A stretch of 64,000 nt of DNA from positions 62,001 to 126,000 of the forward strand of contig JANYHM010000059.1 of assembly GCA_025359065.1 (NCBI GenBank), read 5' to 3'. Made by a program: the position numbers and the translations under genes. Below the pieces are notes generated by a model that ran no database searches, had not been told where the DNA came from, and saw only the letters and a list, made by a program, of their open reading frames with translations. Shown here one piece after another: positions 1 to 8,677 of this stretch. Each line of letters starts with the position of its first letter. Position 1 is the first letter of the stretch. Source of the stretch: Synechococcales cyanobacterium GL140_1_metabinner_5_sub. Lineage in GTDB: Bacteria; Cyanobacteriota; Cyanobacteriia; Cyanobacteriales; Chamaesiphonaceae.

Positions 1-764
1 ACAGTGGTTTGCCCCAGGCTCCCAGCTTTGACTGTGTTGATTTGGGCGGTCAGCCGGCAGCTTGTCTTTCTACCGGTCAGGCGATGTCGATCGAGCTAGT
101 GCAACATCTCTGGCAACAGGGTCTAGCTTGGGGATCTAAGCTTATTGCCACCGCTCCCTACATCGTAATTGGTGAATGCGTCGTGGGTGGCACCACCACT
201 GCCTTGGCCTTGCTAACTGGCCTGGGGATCAAGGCCGACGGCAAAGTAAACAGCAGTCATCCCCAATGTAATCATCAGCAAAAAAAGCTGCTGGTAGAGC
301 AAGGTCTACAGCTTTTTCCAACTCATGCTACTGCCTGGGAAATAGTGGCGGCGATCGGTGATCCTATGCAGGTAGTAGCAGCCGCGATGGCGGTAGCGGC
401 CAGTAAGCAAGGAGGAGTATTGTTAGCTGGCGGCACCCAAATGCTGGCAGTTTATACCCTTATACTAAAACTAGCCCCAGATTGTCATCTGGAGCGAATT
501 GCTGTGGGAACCACTGGTTGGGTGACACAAGACCGCAGTGCTGATGCTGTGGGTTTGGCGAAAAGCCTTGCACCTGCAATGTTTTTTTCTGCCCAGATGC
601 AGTTTGCCAATTCTGGCTACGAACAGTTGCAGGTGTACGATCAGGGATTTGTAAAAGAAGGAGTGGGGGCTGGCGGGGCAGCGATCACGGCTAGTTTATA
701 CCGAGATTGGGGCAGCAATGAAGTCTTACAGGCTACTGAAGAACTCCTAGGCTTAATGCTCTAG
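1..764 (+). CDS. CobT-like nicotinate-nucleotide phosphoribosyltransferase family protein (5' partial)
   Basis: C-terminal part of a protein of the cyanobacterial/archaeal CobT-like family (UPF0284/TIGR00303), related to the enzyme that activates dimethylbenzimidazole or a related base for the lower loop of cobalamin. The frame is open to the left edge, so the true start is outside the window; the TTG at position 9 is inside the gene. About 254 residues are present against roughly 350-370 for the family. The glycine/threonine-rich GGTTTALALL near residue 60 of the visible part and a later GGTQMLA match the family. Family membership is firm; the exact reaction in cyanobacteria is less well established. 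Its stop overlaps the stop of the convergent gene in the shared CTAG. Confidence 0.8.
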   Translation, partial: SGLPQAPSFDCVDLGGQPAACLSTGQAMSIELVQHLWQQGLAWGSKLIATAPYIVIGECVVGGTTTALALLTGLGIKADGKVNSSHPQCNHQQKKLLVEQGLQLFPTHATAWEIVAAIGDPMQVVAAAMAVAASKQGGVLLAGGTQMLAVYTLILKLAPDCHLERIAVGTTGWVTQDRSADAVGLAKSLAPAMFFSAQMQFANSGYEQLQVYDQGFVKEGVGAGGAAITASLYRDWGSNEVLQATEELLGLML

Positions 765-1135
765 TGAATACGCTGTCTGGCTAATAACTGCTCTTCGAGG
801 GCTGCAATGCGGGAGTAGGCCACAGTGAGCTGGGCAGTTAGGCGCTGGATTTGGGACTGAGGCGACAGCATGATTTCTTGCTGGCGGTAGCTGCTGGTTT
901 CGTTGTCAACCAAAACATCTTGGTGAATCAACCAGTCGGCAGACTCTTGAATATCAATTTTGGGGAAGTTTTGCTGGGAACGAGCCTTCATGGCTGATTC
1001 AGGAGCAATTTCCGGGCGAGAATTTTCTGGTAATAAATGCTGGTGCAACCGATCGAGGATGTGATAAACATCATTTACTTTGCTGGTTAGCAACTCAATT
1101 TTTTTCTCTACGAACTGTTTATCTGTTGATTGCAT
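761..1135 (-). CDS. Hypothetical coiled-coil protein
   Basis: A 124-residue soluble protein that I cannot assign. No signal peptide or membrane segment. Residues 1-40 and the C-terminal 35 residues (QIQRLTAQLTVAYSRIAALEEQLLARQ region) have heptad-like hydrophobic spacing, suggesting two short coiled coils around a polar linker. ATG start at 1135. It converges on the CobT-like gene and the two stop codons overlap in the palindrome CTAG. Codon use is like the neighbours, so it is probably real, but no function is supported. Confidence 0.6.
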   Translation of the reverse strand: MQSTDKQFVEKKIELLTSKVNDVYHILDRLHQHLLPENSRPEIAPESAMKARSQQNFPKIDIQESADWLIHQDVLVDNETSSYRQQEIMLSPQSQIQRLTAQLTVAYSRIAALEEQLLARQRIH

Positions 1136-1337
1136 AGTCTAAATCTCTAGGTGGATGGATTAGTGAATATTGAAATCAAGTCCTCGCCAAGTTCAGAATC
1201 TAGTTCGAAACCTTTTAATTGGCCTGACTTTTACTACCTGAGACACCGAAAAATATGGTAACTTTGGTTTGGAGCAGGTATGAATAGACAATAATTGCCG
1301 AGCAGTTATTAATCGGTGTATGTGGGGTAAAGAATAA

Positions 1338-1970
1338 ATGCTGAATGCTAAAGACTTTTTTGCAGTCTGCGCTGGACAATGGCAAACTGAGCGAATTTAC
1401 CACTATCCCTTGCGGGGAGAAGTGGAGCGTTCTCATACTGAATTTAATGCAGAAACTTTAAATTTGGTAGAAAAACACCAAATTTCTTCATCTTTCATTC
1501 CCCGAGAGTTTTTTAAAAGCGATGATGCGATCGAGCATTCTTATGGGTTTGCGATTGCTTTTGACACCAAATCAGAAACCGGTGAAGAAGTTTCGATGCG
1601 GTTGAAAGCTTTATTTGTACCCGACGCGATCATTACTTACCCAGACAAATTGCCCAAAGATCCTGCTGCTCCGGCATTGCCTCTGTCCGCAGAAGTTTCT
1701 GATAGTGAGGAAGTAATACACGGCTTTTATTTGCGCGACCAAGGCTATTCTGAATCGGGGGCAATTACTGGGCGATTTACTTACTTGCCCAGTCGTCAAG
1801 CTCTAGAAATGACCACCTACTACGGTCGATCGGTCGCTGTAGATCAAATCCGGATATTGTCAGAACAGGTGCGTTTGCGCACCATTATCACCTACCAGCG
1901 ACCAGTGGCTGGTGCAGTACCCAGCATAATTACTTTAGTGGGCTTCGGCTTAGAACGACGAGAGGAATAG
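1338..1970 (+). CDS. Phycobiliprotein lyase, CpcS/CpeS family
   Basis: 210 residues, the usual size for the CpcS/CpeS/CpcU lipocalin-fold lyases that attach phycocyanobilin or phycoerythrobilin to cysteines of phycobiliproteins. The N-terminal pattern (MLNAKDFF, then AGQWQTERIYHY) matches the family's opening helix and first strand. Mid-protein GFYLRDQGY and FTYLPSRQALEMTTYYG also resemble family signature strands. The sequence cannot tell CpcS from CpcU or CpeS, so bilin and target cysteine are left open. No phycobiliprotein structural gene is nearby. It precedes the solute-binding gene by 5 nt; its last codons supply that gene's Shine-Dalgarno (GAGGAA). Confidence 0.75.
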   Translation: MLNAKDFFAVCAGQWQTERIYHYPLRGEVERSHTEFNAETLNLVEKHQISSSFIPREFFKSDDAIEHSYGFAIAFDTKSETGEEVSMRLKALFVPDAIITYPDKLPKDPAAPALPLSAEVSDSEEVIHGFYLRDQGYSESGAITGRFTYLPSRQALEMTTYYGRSVAVDQIRILSEQVRLRTIITYQRPVAGAVPSIITLVGFGLERREE

Positions 1971-1975
1971 TACTA

Positions 1976-3085
1976 ATGGAACGTCGTCAATTTTTACGGG
2001 CTTTGGGTCTGTTATCTCTAGAGCCGTTGCTTTTTAGCTGTCAACAAGCGCCCCCTAATCAACTGCAAGTCAAGTTGCTACGGGGCACTTTTCCTGGAGT
2101 ACTACTGGGTGAATTTCGCCGTTTTAGTAAGAGTGATTTGTTAGAAGTATCGGCTTTTGGCCAACTGGCTGAGGGTTTAAAGTTGTTAAAAGATTGGAAA
2201 AATCCCCCAGCTCCAAAAGGTGGCTGGAGCTGGCGATTACCTTGGCAGGCACCACCCAATTACCAAGCTACTAATTTGATCTCCTTGGGTGATACCTGGC
2301 TCAATGAGGCGATCGAGCAAAAGCTGGTACAGCCCTTAGATATTGGCAAACTGCCCAGTTGGCAAAAGCTCGCGCCCCAGTGGCAGAAGTTGGTTAGCAG
2401 CGATGGGAAAATTTGGGGCGCACCTTACCGGTGGGGCAGTACGATATTAATTTATCGGAAAGATCGCTTACAGCAAAACAAGATTCCCTTACCTACTGAC
2501 TGGTCAGATCTGTGGCAGCCTGCGCTGAAAGGAAAAGTGGTATTGCTAAATCAACAGCAAGAAGTGATTGGCCTGACTCTTAAGCACCTTGGTCACTCTT
2601 ACAGCACCGATCCCAAGGAAGTGCCCGAGTTATTACCGGCTCTGCGGCAGTTACATCAACAAACCTTGTTTTACAGCTCCGATCGATATATCTCGCCGCT
2701 GCTGACTGGTGATGCCTGGGTGGCCGTTGGTTGGTCGGCGGATGTGGTGGGCTTATTGGCTCGCCAGCCAGATCTGGGTGTTGCGATTCCAGCTTCTGGC
2801 GCTTCTCTGTGGGCAGATTTATGGGTACAGCCCAATACGGCTAAATCTTTGCCGAGTTCTTCGCCTTCGATCGAGCAGTGGATTGATTTTTGTTGGCAAA
2901 ATCCAGCGGCTACTAAGATTTCTACTTCTACTAACGGGGCTTCCCCAATTTTTAGTGACCAGCCACCTGCTGGTTTACCAGAAAATCTTGTATATAAAGC
3001 CTTTGCCAAAGGTGAATTTTTGCCGAGCTTAAACATTGCACAGCAACAGCAATATCAAAAGCTCTGGCAAGAAATGCGCGGTTGA
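1976..3085 (+). CDS. Extracellular solute-binding protein (PotD-like), lipoprotein
   Basis: 369 residues. The N-terminus combines a twin-arginine-like RRQFLR (residues 3-8) with a lipobox-like LFSC ending at Cys22, predicting an exported, lipid-anchored periplasmic protein. The body has the layout of family-1 extracellular binding proteins of the spermidine/putrescine or iron type: W-rich strands, 'GAPYRWGSTILIYRKD' near 145-160 and 'DLWQPALKGKVVLL' near 180-195, which are typical of PotD/polyamine-like proteins. No permease or ATPase gene is next to it, so its transporter partner is elsewhere and the ligand is not known. Translation is probably coupled to the lyase gene 5 nt upstream. Confidence 0.75.
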   Translation: MERRQFLRALGLLSLEPLLFSCQQAPPNQLQVKLLRGTFPGVLLGEFRRFSKSDLLEVSAFGQLAEGLKLLKDWKNPPAPKGGWSWRLPWQAPPNYQATNLISLGDTWLNEAIEQKLVQPLDIGKLPSWQKLAPQWQKLVSSDGKIWGAPYRWGSTILIYRKDRLQQNKIPLPTDWSDLWQPALKGKVVLLNQQQEVIGLTLKHLGHSYSTDPKEVPELLPALRQLHQQTLFYSSDRYISPLLTGDAWVAVGWSADVVGLLARQPDLGVAIPASGASLWADLWVQPNTAKSLPSSSPSIEQWIDFCWQNPAATKISTSTNGASPIFSDQPPAGLPENLVYKAFAKGEFLPSLNIAQQQQYQKLWQEMRG

Positions 3086-3121
3086 AATTTTATGAGTTTA
3101 ATTCGAGGTTCAAAATTTGTT

Positions 3122-3718
3122 TCAATTTTCTACCATCCACTTCAAAATCCCTAAAATTCGTTCTACCGGACTAACAAAATACTCATTAATATCAATGGTT
3201 ACATCTTTATCCTCCAGCTTCAGAAATTGCCACAGCTTACCACTAGTCACACAGCCATAAATAACTGGAGTTACTTTTTCGGCATTTGCATTGAACAATT
3301 GTGCTGCAAACATTTCGGCGATACATTGCCCCAGCCCAACATCTAATTCTCCCTTTTTAGCTTCTACCAACATCACAATAGGAGCTTCAATAACGTAAGG
3401 AGCGGTAGATCTACTCAGCAGAAAATCACAGAAACCATTCAAGCCTAGCTCACGGTCAACGTTGAACTCTTCACCAGAAAACAACTGAACCTGATCAGCA
3501 GTCAATCTTCTAACTTCAGTCAAGATCGGGCTAACCAGAAGCTCAGATTTAGCTTTCTCAGATTTGGCTCTCTGAGCTAAAGGCAACCATTGACGAAAAA
3601 TAGTCAGAAACTCAGGCTGAGGATCGGCAGAAGGCAAAGACTCACAGAAAGGAGAATCAATAAGATTCAACCCAAATTGATGCTTAGCAGTTTCTAAGGT
3701 GAAGTTATTGTAAGCCAT
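3122..3718 (-). CDS. Uncharacterised protein with PD-(D/E)XK nuclease-like signature
   Basis: 198 residues from the ATG at 3718; a longer frame reaches 3805, but its extra 29 residues look non-genic. Residues 96-135 hold D98 after a Gly (GFCDFLL), then the strand IVMLVEAKK with E119 and K121, then Q131 in a following helix. This D-(X)n-E-X-K plus Gln layout is that of the PD-(D/E)XK nuclease fold found in many cyanobacterial proteins of unknown role. No methyltransferase or partner subunit is adjacent, so it is not an evident restriction system. Convergent with the upstream binding-protein gene. Confidence 0.6.
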   Translation of the reverse strand: MAYNNFTLETAKHQFGLNLIDSPFCESLPSADPQPEFLTIFRQWLPLAQRAKSEKAKSELLVSPILTEVRRLTADQVQLFSGEEFNVDRELGLNGFCDFLLSRSTAPYVIEAPIVMLVEAKKGELDVGLGQCIAEMFAAQLFNANAEKVTPVIYGCVTSGKLWQFLKLEDKDVTIDINEYFVSPVERILGILKWMVEN

Positions 3719-3894
3719 AGGACTCAGGAAAGAAAGACTTAGATCAGTTATACCACAATCAGTATTAAGAACTACGTAGCTGTGCCGTCCCGAAGCCAGT
3801 GCCAACAGTTCGATAAGTATGTTGAAAGATCTTTAGCTGCTGAAAACGGCTAAACTGTTCAAGAATATCTGGATTTAAATTGATTGGAAGTGTT

Positions 3895-4962
3895 ATGGAG
3901 AAATCAATTCGCTCGATCGTGCGGGAACAGCTTCCCCCAAAACAAGCGGGTAGCATAAGAAGCGATCGAGCTATTCGCCTAGATAAAGGCGAGTTTCCAT
4001 ACCCTCCTTCTCCTCAAGTGATCAGTGCCATTCAAGCAGCGGCCAGTGGTATTAATCGCTATCCTGAAGTGCTGACCAATACTCTGCGTCAAGCGATCGC
4101 CGATTACAACCAAGTAGACCTTGATCAAATTTTTGTGGGCAATGGTTCGGATGATTTGATTGAACTGGTGCTAAAAATTTGCATAGAGCCAGGTGATGAA
4201 GTGATTTTGCCGGTGCCCACATTCTTTGTATATGGGGCTGCTAGTCAAATGTTAGGTGGTGTAACTATTTCTATACCGCGTCAGGCTGATTTTGAACTGG
4301 ATGTGGCGGCGATACTGGCTGCGATCACTTCGCGCACGAAGCTAATTTTTATTGCTAATCCCAATAACCCCACGGCTAACTTGGTCGATCGCGCTGCTTT
4401 AATTGAGCTACTAGACCAAACTGACTGCTTAATTGTGGTGGACGAATGCTATTTTGAAATTTGCCAAACCACGATCGCTGCTGAAATTGAAAAATATCCT
4501 AATCTGATTGTGCTGCGCAGTCTTTCTAAGGGGTTTGGGTTGGCGGGTTTGCGGTTGGGCTATGGCATTACTAGTCCGCAGATGGTCGATTACCTCTATC
4601 GGATAGCACAGATTTTTCCGGTAAATCAGTTGGCGATCGCGGCGGGCATTGCGGCCTTGACTGATTTAGATTATGTGGAGACTAAGTTGGCTGAGATTAA
4701 AAAAGAGCGGCAGCAGTTAGCCGAATCTATGCAGGCTTTGGGCTTGAAAGTCTATCGATCGGATACTAACTTTCTACTGGTAAGCTGTGCAGCTTGGAAT
4801 ATGACTTCTTCGGTATTAGTATCTCAACTGGCACAGCAAGAAATCTTTGTGGCGGACTTTGGTGGCAAACCTGGTTTAGATGATTATCACTTACGAGTAG
4901 CTACCGGTACTCCTGCCGAAAATCAAGCCTTTCTAGTCACGTTACAAGCTTTAAAACCATAA
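3895..4962 (+). CDS. hisC: Histidinol-phosphate aminotransferase
   Basis: Fold-type I PLP aminotransferase that converts imidazole acetol phosphate and glutamate to histidinol phosphate in histidine synthesis. 355 residues from the ATG at 3895, which has GGAAG 6 nt upstream; a TTG 15 nt earlier is less likely. Visible motifs: the ANPNNPT substrate/PLP loop (154-160), D183 in VVDECYFE, and K212 in SLSKGFGLAGLR as the Schiff-base lysine. The N-terminal 'RLDKGEFPYPPSP' is HisC-like. A broader substrate (aromatic transamination) is possible, as in other HisC homologues. No other his gene lies nearby, normal for cyanobacteria. Confidence 0.88.
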   Translation: MEKSIRSIVREQLPPKQAGSIRSDRAIRLDKGEFPYPPSPQVISAIQAAASGINRYPEVLTNTLRQAIADYNQVDLDQIFVGNGSDDLIELVLKICIEPGDEVILPVPTFFVYGAASQMLGGVTISIPRQADFELDVAAILAAITSRTKLIFIANPNNPTANLVDRAALIELLDQTDCLIVVDECYFEICQTTIAAEIEKYPNLIVLRSLSKGFGLAGLRLGYGITSPQMVDYLYRIAQIFPVNQLAIAAGIAALTDLDYVETKLAEIKKERQQLAESMQALGLKVYRSDTNFLLVSCAAWNMTSSVLVSQLAQQEIFVADFGGKPGLDDYHLRVATGTPAENQAFLVTLQALKP

Positions 4963-4980
4963 TTACGCCTCATCAAACAC

Positions 4981-5014
4981 AAATCTCACCTCAAGGATGA
5001 GATGAGATTTTCTA
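4981..5014. terminator. Stem-loop after hisC, possibly bidirectional
   Basis: AAATCTCA (4981-4988) pairs perfectly with TGAGATTT (5003-5010); a further inner CTCA/TGAG pair extends the stem. It is followed by TTTT on the plus strand and by AAA before it, so it could end hisC from one side and the small minus-strand gene at 5033-5173 from the other. Confidence 0.5.
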
Positions 5015-5032
5015 TGGGCATTGCCTATTCAT

Positions 5033-5173
5033 TTAACCGCTGCACTCCAAAGAGAAACAGCCAGACTCCAATGCTTGTGAGAGCCAGTATTCTATTTCTA
5101 ACTGCTGCTTAATGCGAGCCATCTGTTTTGAGGTTGGCTTTGCTTGCTTTACCACATTTTGTAACAAATACAT
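5033..5173 (-). CDS. Small hypothetical protein (46 aa)
   Basis: A 46-residue reading frame from ATG at 5173 to TAA at 5033, preceded by AAAAAGGTG about 6 nt upstream of the start, a credible ribosome-binding site. The protein is basic at its N-terminal half and then amphipathic (RIKQQLEIEYWLSQALES), with two Cys near the end. No homologue recognised. It points the same way as the 65-residue gene at 5451-5648, and the stem-loop at 4981 lies just past its stop. Support is the ribosome-binding site and sensible composition only. Confidence 0.4.
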   Translation of the reverse strand: MYLLQNVVKQAKPTSKQMARIKQQLEIEYWLSQALESGCFSLECSG

Positions 5174-5450
5174 ATTTCGCACCTTTTTAAACTTGAGATT
5201 TCAGTCTGATAAATCACGATAAAGAACATTTGCGTTCTTCCCCTCACATACGCCGATGAAAGTATCTTAACCTTTATCTATCTTTGCTTTTGCATCCAAA
5301 ATAACATACTTGATGACTTTTTTCAGCTCTCACTGTAACGAAAAAGATTGAACCTCTTTGATCGAGCTGTAAGTCTTCATACTAGCGATTCAAAAGAGCC
5401 TGTAGCGTAATATACAAATTCACTACAAGCTCTGTATAAATGACAACAAG

Positions 5451-5648
5451 TTAGCTAGCCTTTTCTAGCATCCGGTTTCGTGCGGCTATCATTAAACTGC
5501 GATGATGTTCTAACTGTTGGTTTTGGCGATTAATCGAAGCCTGCCAGATCTCTGGCCATTGTTCAATGATAATTCGAGTGATTCGATCAACTTGTAAGCC
5601 AGATTTGAGGCCAGTTTTAGGTAAGCGAGCTGCGTTATTGGAGTTCAT
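5451..5648 (-). CDS. Small hypothetical protein (65 aa)
   Basis: 65 residues, ATG at 5648 with AAGGA 8 nt upstream. Composition is basic and helical: a central IIIEQWPEIWQASINRQNQQLEHH stretch (two pieces either side of Trp) suggests one amphipathic helix. No transmembrane segment, signal peptide or Cys. I do not recognise the family. It stands alone between a 277-nt and a 547-nt non-coding stretch and is co-directional with the 46-residue gene downstream. Confidence 0.5.
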   Translation of the reverse strand: MNSNNAARLPKTGLKSGLQVDRITRIIIEQWPEIWQASINRQNQQLEHHRSLMIAARNRMLEKAS

Positions 5649-6195
5649 GAGAAAAGTCCTTAAAGATGATGCACAAAAAATTGTTTGTTAGCGAGTTTTT
5701 GCTTACTACAGGATAACTGTGCGAGATGATTTCGACAGTCGATTGCTGCTTCAGAGCAGGCCAATTCTGGGTTTACGGTGCATTTTAGATAATAACTATC
5801 AGTGAAGTACTAACACTTATTACAGGGAATGCGATGCAAACGACGGATGCACCAAACACTATTCGGACAGTAAATAATTATAGGCATAAAAATACTGATC
5901 GAAAGGTTCTAAGCAATTATTAGACAAACTAGAGTCATACTAATCACTCCGTAGAGTTGGATAATACTTATTGTAACATATACTGCTGAGACCTTCACTT
6001 TTTCATTTTTAATAGTCCAGTAATATAAGAAATATTTATATTTCTTTAAATTTTCATCAGAAATAAGCATCTGTCATTAGAGTATTTTCCCGAGTAGAAA
6101 AAATAATGTCTCAACAGGTATCAAGAAAGCCGAGTTTAATTTTCATTAAACTCGGTTTGCTAAATTATTGCTCTTGAGATATTCCGATAAACTGA
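5649..6195. other. Intergenic region, AT-rich
   Basis: 547 nt without a firm gene. It holds the terminator at 6126-6158 and a possible 29-codon frame at 5834-5923 (plus strand) whose ATG is preceded by AGGGA at 5 nt spacing; that frame has no recognisable product and is not called as a gene. The rest is AT-rich, with no repeat or RNA signature I can name. Confidence 0.4.
6126..6158 (-). terminator. Rho-independent terminator of the RTX/HAF gene
   Basis: Perfect 11-bp stem: 6130-6140 pairs with 6145-6155, loop TTTC; A/T pairs extend the base. On the minus strand the stem is followed by CTTTCTT. It lies about 40 nt past the stop of the gene at 6196-8223. Confidence 0.75.
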
Positions 6196-8223
6196 CTAGG
6201 CAACTTCTTTCAGTAAGAAAGACCGAGTACCCACTGTATCAACGCTTTTAGCATTTTTGTAGGTGTAAGTACCTGTTGCTATGATGTCGCCAAAGTTGTT
6301 GATACTAACTGCACTGGTGAGAGTAACAGCCGCTCCGTTTACAGTCAAAGCATTGGTGACTAGAGAGTTCAGATCAGTCTGAACGCCCATACTCCAAACA
6401 TATGCTCGGTTGACACCGGAAGCAATTTGGGAGGTTCCTACCACAGTACCAAACTCGTTGATTTCGGTAGCAGAGCCAGTTTTACCGCCCAGACTGCTGA
6501 TCGAAGTATATTCACCATCCCGAATAATAAATGGTGAGCTGGTGGCAGTTGCTCCAGATCCGCTGTTGGTAGCACCAATAATACTGCCAGCATTGTTAAT
6601 GTCGATCGCCCGTGCCTGTTCATCGCCAAAGGTTCCCAATGTTTCTAGCACGTACTGACCACTAGCATTTAGTTTCCAGACCACCGCCGCATATTTTTCT
6701 TCGCCATTTAAAGCTCCATCTTGGTCTAGATAGCCCACGATAGTGCCTTGGCCGTTAATACTCTGCGCGGTGCCACCGTTACCGCCCGATTCGGCTAAAC
6801 GAGTGACGACACCATTCTCTACGTAGACTGGTCTTTCAAAGGTTTGGACAACCCCCGCAGCATCAGTTTGAGAAACAATGTTGCGGCCAGCAATTTGGTT
6901 TTGGACGTTGATGTCTAAATAATAACTTTCCTTGCCACTAATAGAATTGATTGCTAGGTCATAGCCATTTGCCCCTTTTGTCCAAACTAAAGCTCGGTCA
7001 GAAGCTAATCCTTGGGGCTGCCTTACTTCATCAGCGGTTCCGGTAATAACTCCTCGGTTGTTGATGGTGTTGAGGTTTGGGGTCAGCAGTGTGACGGTTG
7101 CACCGTTTGGAGCACCATCATCAGATGAGCCTTTCTTCACTCCGGTAGCGGGCAGAAGAGTTTGTACGCCATTTTCCCAAATAAAAGCTCCTCGCACTAC
7201 GTTGGTGGAGTTGACAACTCCAGCCGCATTGGTAGTGTTATAAGTTTCACCAGTGTTAAATCGACCGACTATTGATCCAAAGTCGTTAATTGATACAGCA
7301 TTAACTGAAGCAGCAGTTTTTGCTGTAGTTGGGTCTTGAGCTAAAGAACCTAGATCGGTGGCAGCGTAGCGAGTTAATGGCCCGCGATCAACTAGTGTCT
7401 GAGAACCAGAGGCTACCCCTTTGAGAGTCGCTAATAAATCACGACCAGATCTAACTAGAGTATCAGTACCGCTAGTTGTAAAACTCAAAGATCTACCCAG
7501 CAGACTTTCTCCTAGACGCAGTTTATCAACGGCAGCATTAAAATTATTAATGGTGACAGAGCCTTCGCCCGTTTCTAAGATTACTCGATCTTGACCGCTG
7601 CCCAAAGTAACGGTGTCTTTGCCAGTTCCAGCATTAATCAAATTTTTGCCATTGCCTGCATCAATAACGTCATCACCGGCACCGCTGAAAATTACGTCAT
7701 CGCCAGCTCCAGCAAAAATTGTATCTTTGCCCTTGCCAGTCAAAATGCGGTTGTTGCCACCACCGGCCACCACGTTATTTTTGCCATCGCCAGCATCAAT
7801 AAAGTCGTTGCCGCTTCCGCCAACTACGGTGTCATTACCAGTACCGCTGGTAATAATGTTAGTACCATCGCCAGCAACAATATTATTATCGCCATTGCCA
7901 GCTTCAATCACATCGTTGCCAGCTCCAGCAAAAATTTTATCATTGCCGCGACCGCCTAGTATAAAATTGTTGCCTTCGCCTGTAAAAACGCTGATGGCTT
8001 TGTTTCTGCTGCTGGTGCTGGCATTAGAAGCAGCTTTAAAATCGATAACATCATCACCTGCACCATAAATTAGGGGAGCAGCAGAGCCACGGCTCGATCG
8101 ATCTGAAGATCGATCTCTGGAGCCACTTTCCAGCGAGAAAATATTGCCGGTTGATCCTAATGCAGGCACTAAATCTGCCGCTAAACTGCCAAATACGTTT
8201 GGTGCAGAACTGTTGGTATCCAT
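6196..8223 (-). CDS. RTX calcium-binding repeat / HAF-repeat secreted protein
   Basis: 675 residues, ATG at 8223 with GGAG 7 nt upstream. Residues about 50-215 are haemolysin-type nonapeptide repeats (GGxGNDxI, GAGDDVI, GTGKDTV), which bind Ca2+ in a parallel beta-roll. Residues about 290-670 contain at least six HAF-type repeats (INxxGxIxG followed by AFxWxxG), the TIGR02913 extracellular repeat. There is no N-terminal signal peptide, consistent with type I secretion; the secretion signal would normally be C-terminal, yet here the RTX block is N-terminal and the HAF block C-terminal. No type I ATPase is adjacent, although a TolC-like channel is encoded at 39264. Probably a surface or secreted protein; substrate or partner unknown. 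Confidence 0.8.
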   Translation of the reverse strand: MDTNSSAPNVFGSLAADLVPALGSTGNIFSLESGSRDRSSDRSSRGSAAPLIYGAGDDVIDFKAASNASTSSRNKAISVFTGEGNNFILGGRGNDKIFAGAGNDVIEAGNGDNNIVAGDGTNIITSGTGNDTVVGGSGNDFIDAGDGKNNVVAGGGNNRILTGKGKDTIFAGAGDDVIFSGAGDDVIDAGNGKNLINAGTGKDTVTLGSGQDRVILETGEGSVTINNFNAAVDKLRLGESLLGRSLSFTTSGTDTLVRSGRDLLATLKGVASGSQTLVDRGPLTRYAATDLGSLAQDPTTAKTAASVNAVSINDFGSIVGRFNTGETYNTTNAAGVVNSTNVVRGAFIWENGVQTLLPATGVKKGSSDDGAPNGATVTLLTPNLNTINNRGVITGTADEVRQPQGLASDRALVWTKGANGYDLAINSISGKESYYLDINVQNQIAGRNIVSQTDAAGVVQTFERPVYVENGVVTRLAESGGNGGTAQSINGQGTIVGYLDQDGALNGEEKYAAVVWKLNASGQYVLETLGTFGDEQARAIDINNAGSIIGATNSGSGATATSSPFIIRDGEYTSISSLGGKTGSATEINEFGTVVGTSQIASGVNRAYVWSMGVQTDLNSLVTNALTVNGAAVTLTSAVSINNFGDIIATGTYTYKNAKSVDTVGTRSFLLKEVA

Positions 8224-8449
8224 GTGAAATCTCCGTGAAAGTATGAGTTACTAGAAAAATGTGGTTAGAAGACCGGGCAAGAACTAAGTCTTTGGTGGAA
8301 AAATAGTCAAGGCGGTATCTTTCCTGGGGCATACGTCCCAAAAAACACAGTGAGATTGAACATGATGGTAAAATTGAGGCTTGTAAATTTAATTTGCTGG
8401 GTAAAGTCTGGTAAATCGATGTGCAGCATCAATTTTCAGGCTTGCCCTC

Positions 8450-8668
8450 TTATTTTTTTGGTAGCGGCGGCACCACCAAACTGGCACACATTTCACCGGT
8501 CGTAACGGTGCGCTGATCTGGCATCTTGCCAGCGCAATTCCAAGAGTTAAAAGATTGACCGGCAAACTGCGGGGTTTGACTAACTCGCCACATGGCGATC
8601 GGCAGCGTGACGGCAAGAATTACCCCTATTCCTGTCCAACCCCAAACTATTTTGTGCATTGTCGGCAT
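8450..8668 (-). CDS. Small single-span membrane protein
   Basis: 72 residues with AGGAG 6 nt before the ATG at 8668. One membrane helix (about 8-27) is followed by a polar tail with C44 and C61 and a basic C-terminus. It is the last of four closely packed minus-strand genes (10570 to 8450), 9 nt after the 151-residue membrane protein, so it probably belongs to the same complex. No family recognised. The two tail cysteines could form a disulphide or bind metal if the tail is periplasmic. Confidence 0.6.
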   Translation of the reverse strand: MPTMHKIVWGWTGIGVILAVTLPIAMWRVSQTPQFAGQSFNSWNCAGKMPDQRTVTTGEMCASLVVPPLPKK

Positions 8669-8677
8669 AGCTAGCTC

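Noticed and set aside
7591-8068. Long antisense frames opposite the RTX repeats
   Set aside because: They are mirror products of the repetitive GGxGxD coding sequence, as expected of low-complexity DNA.
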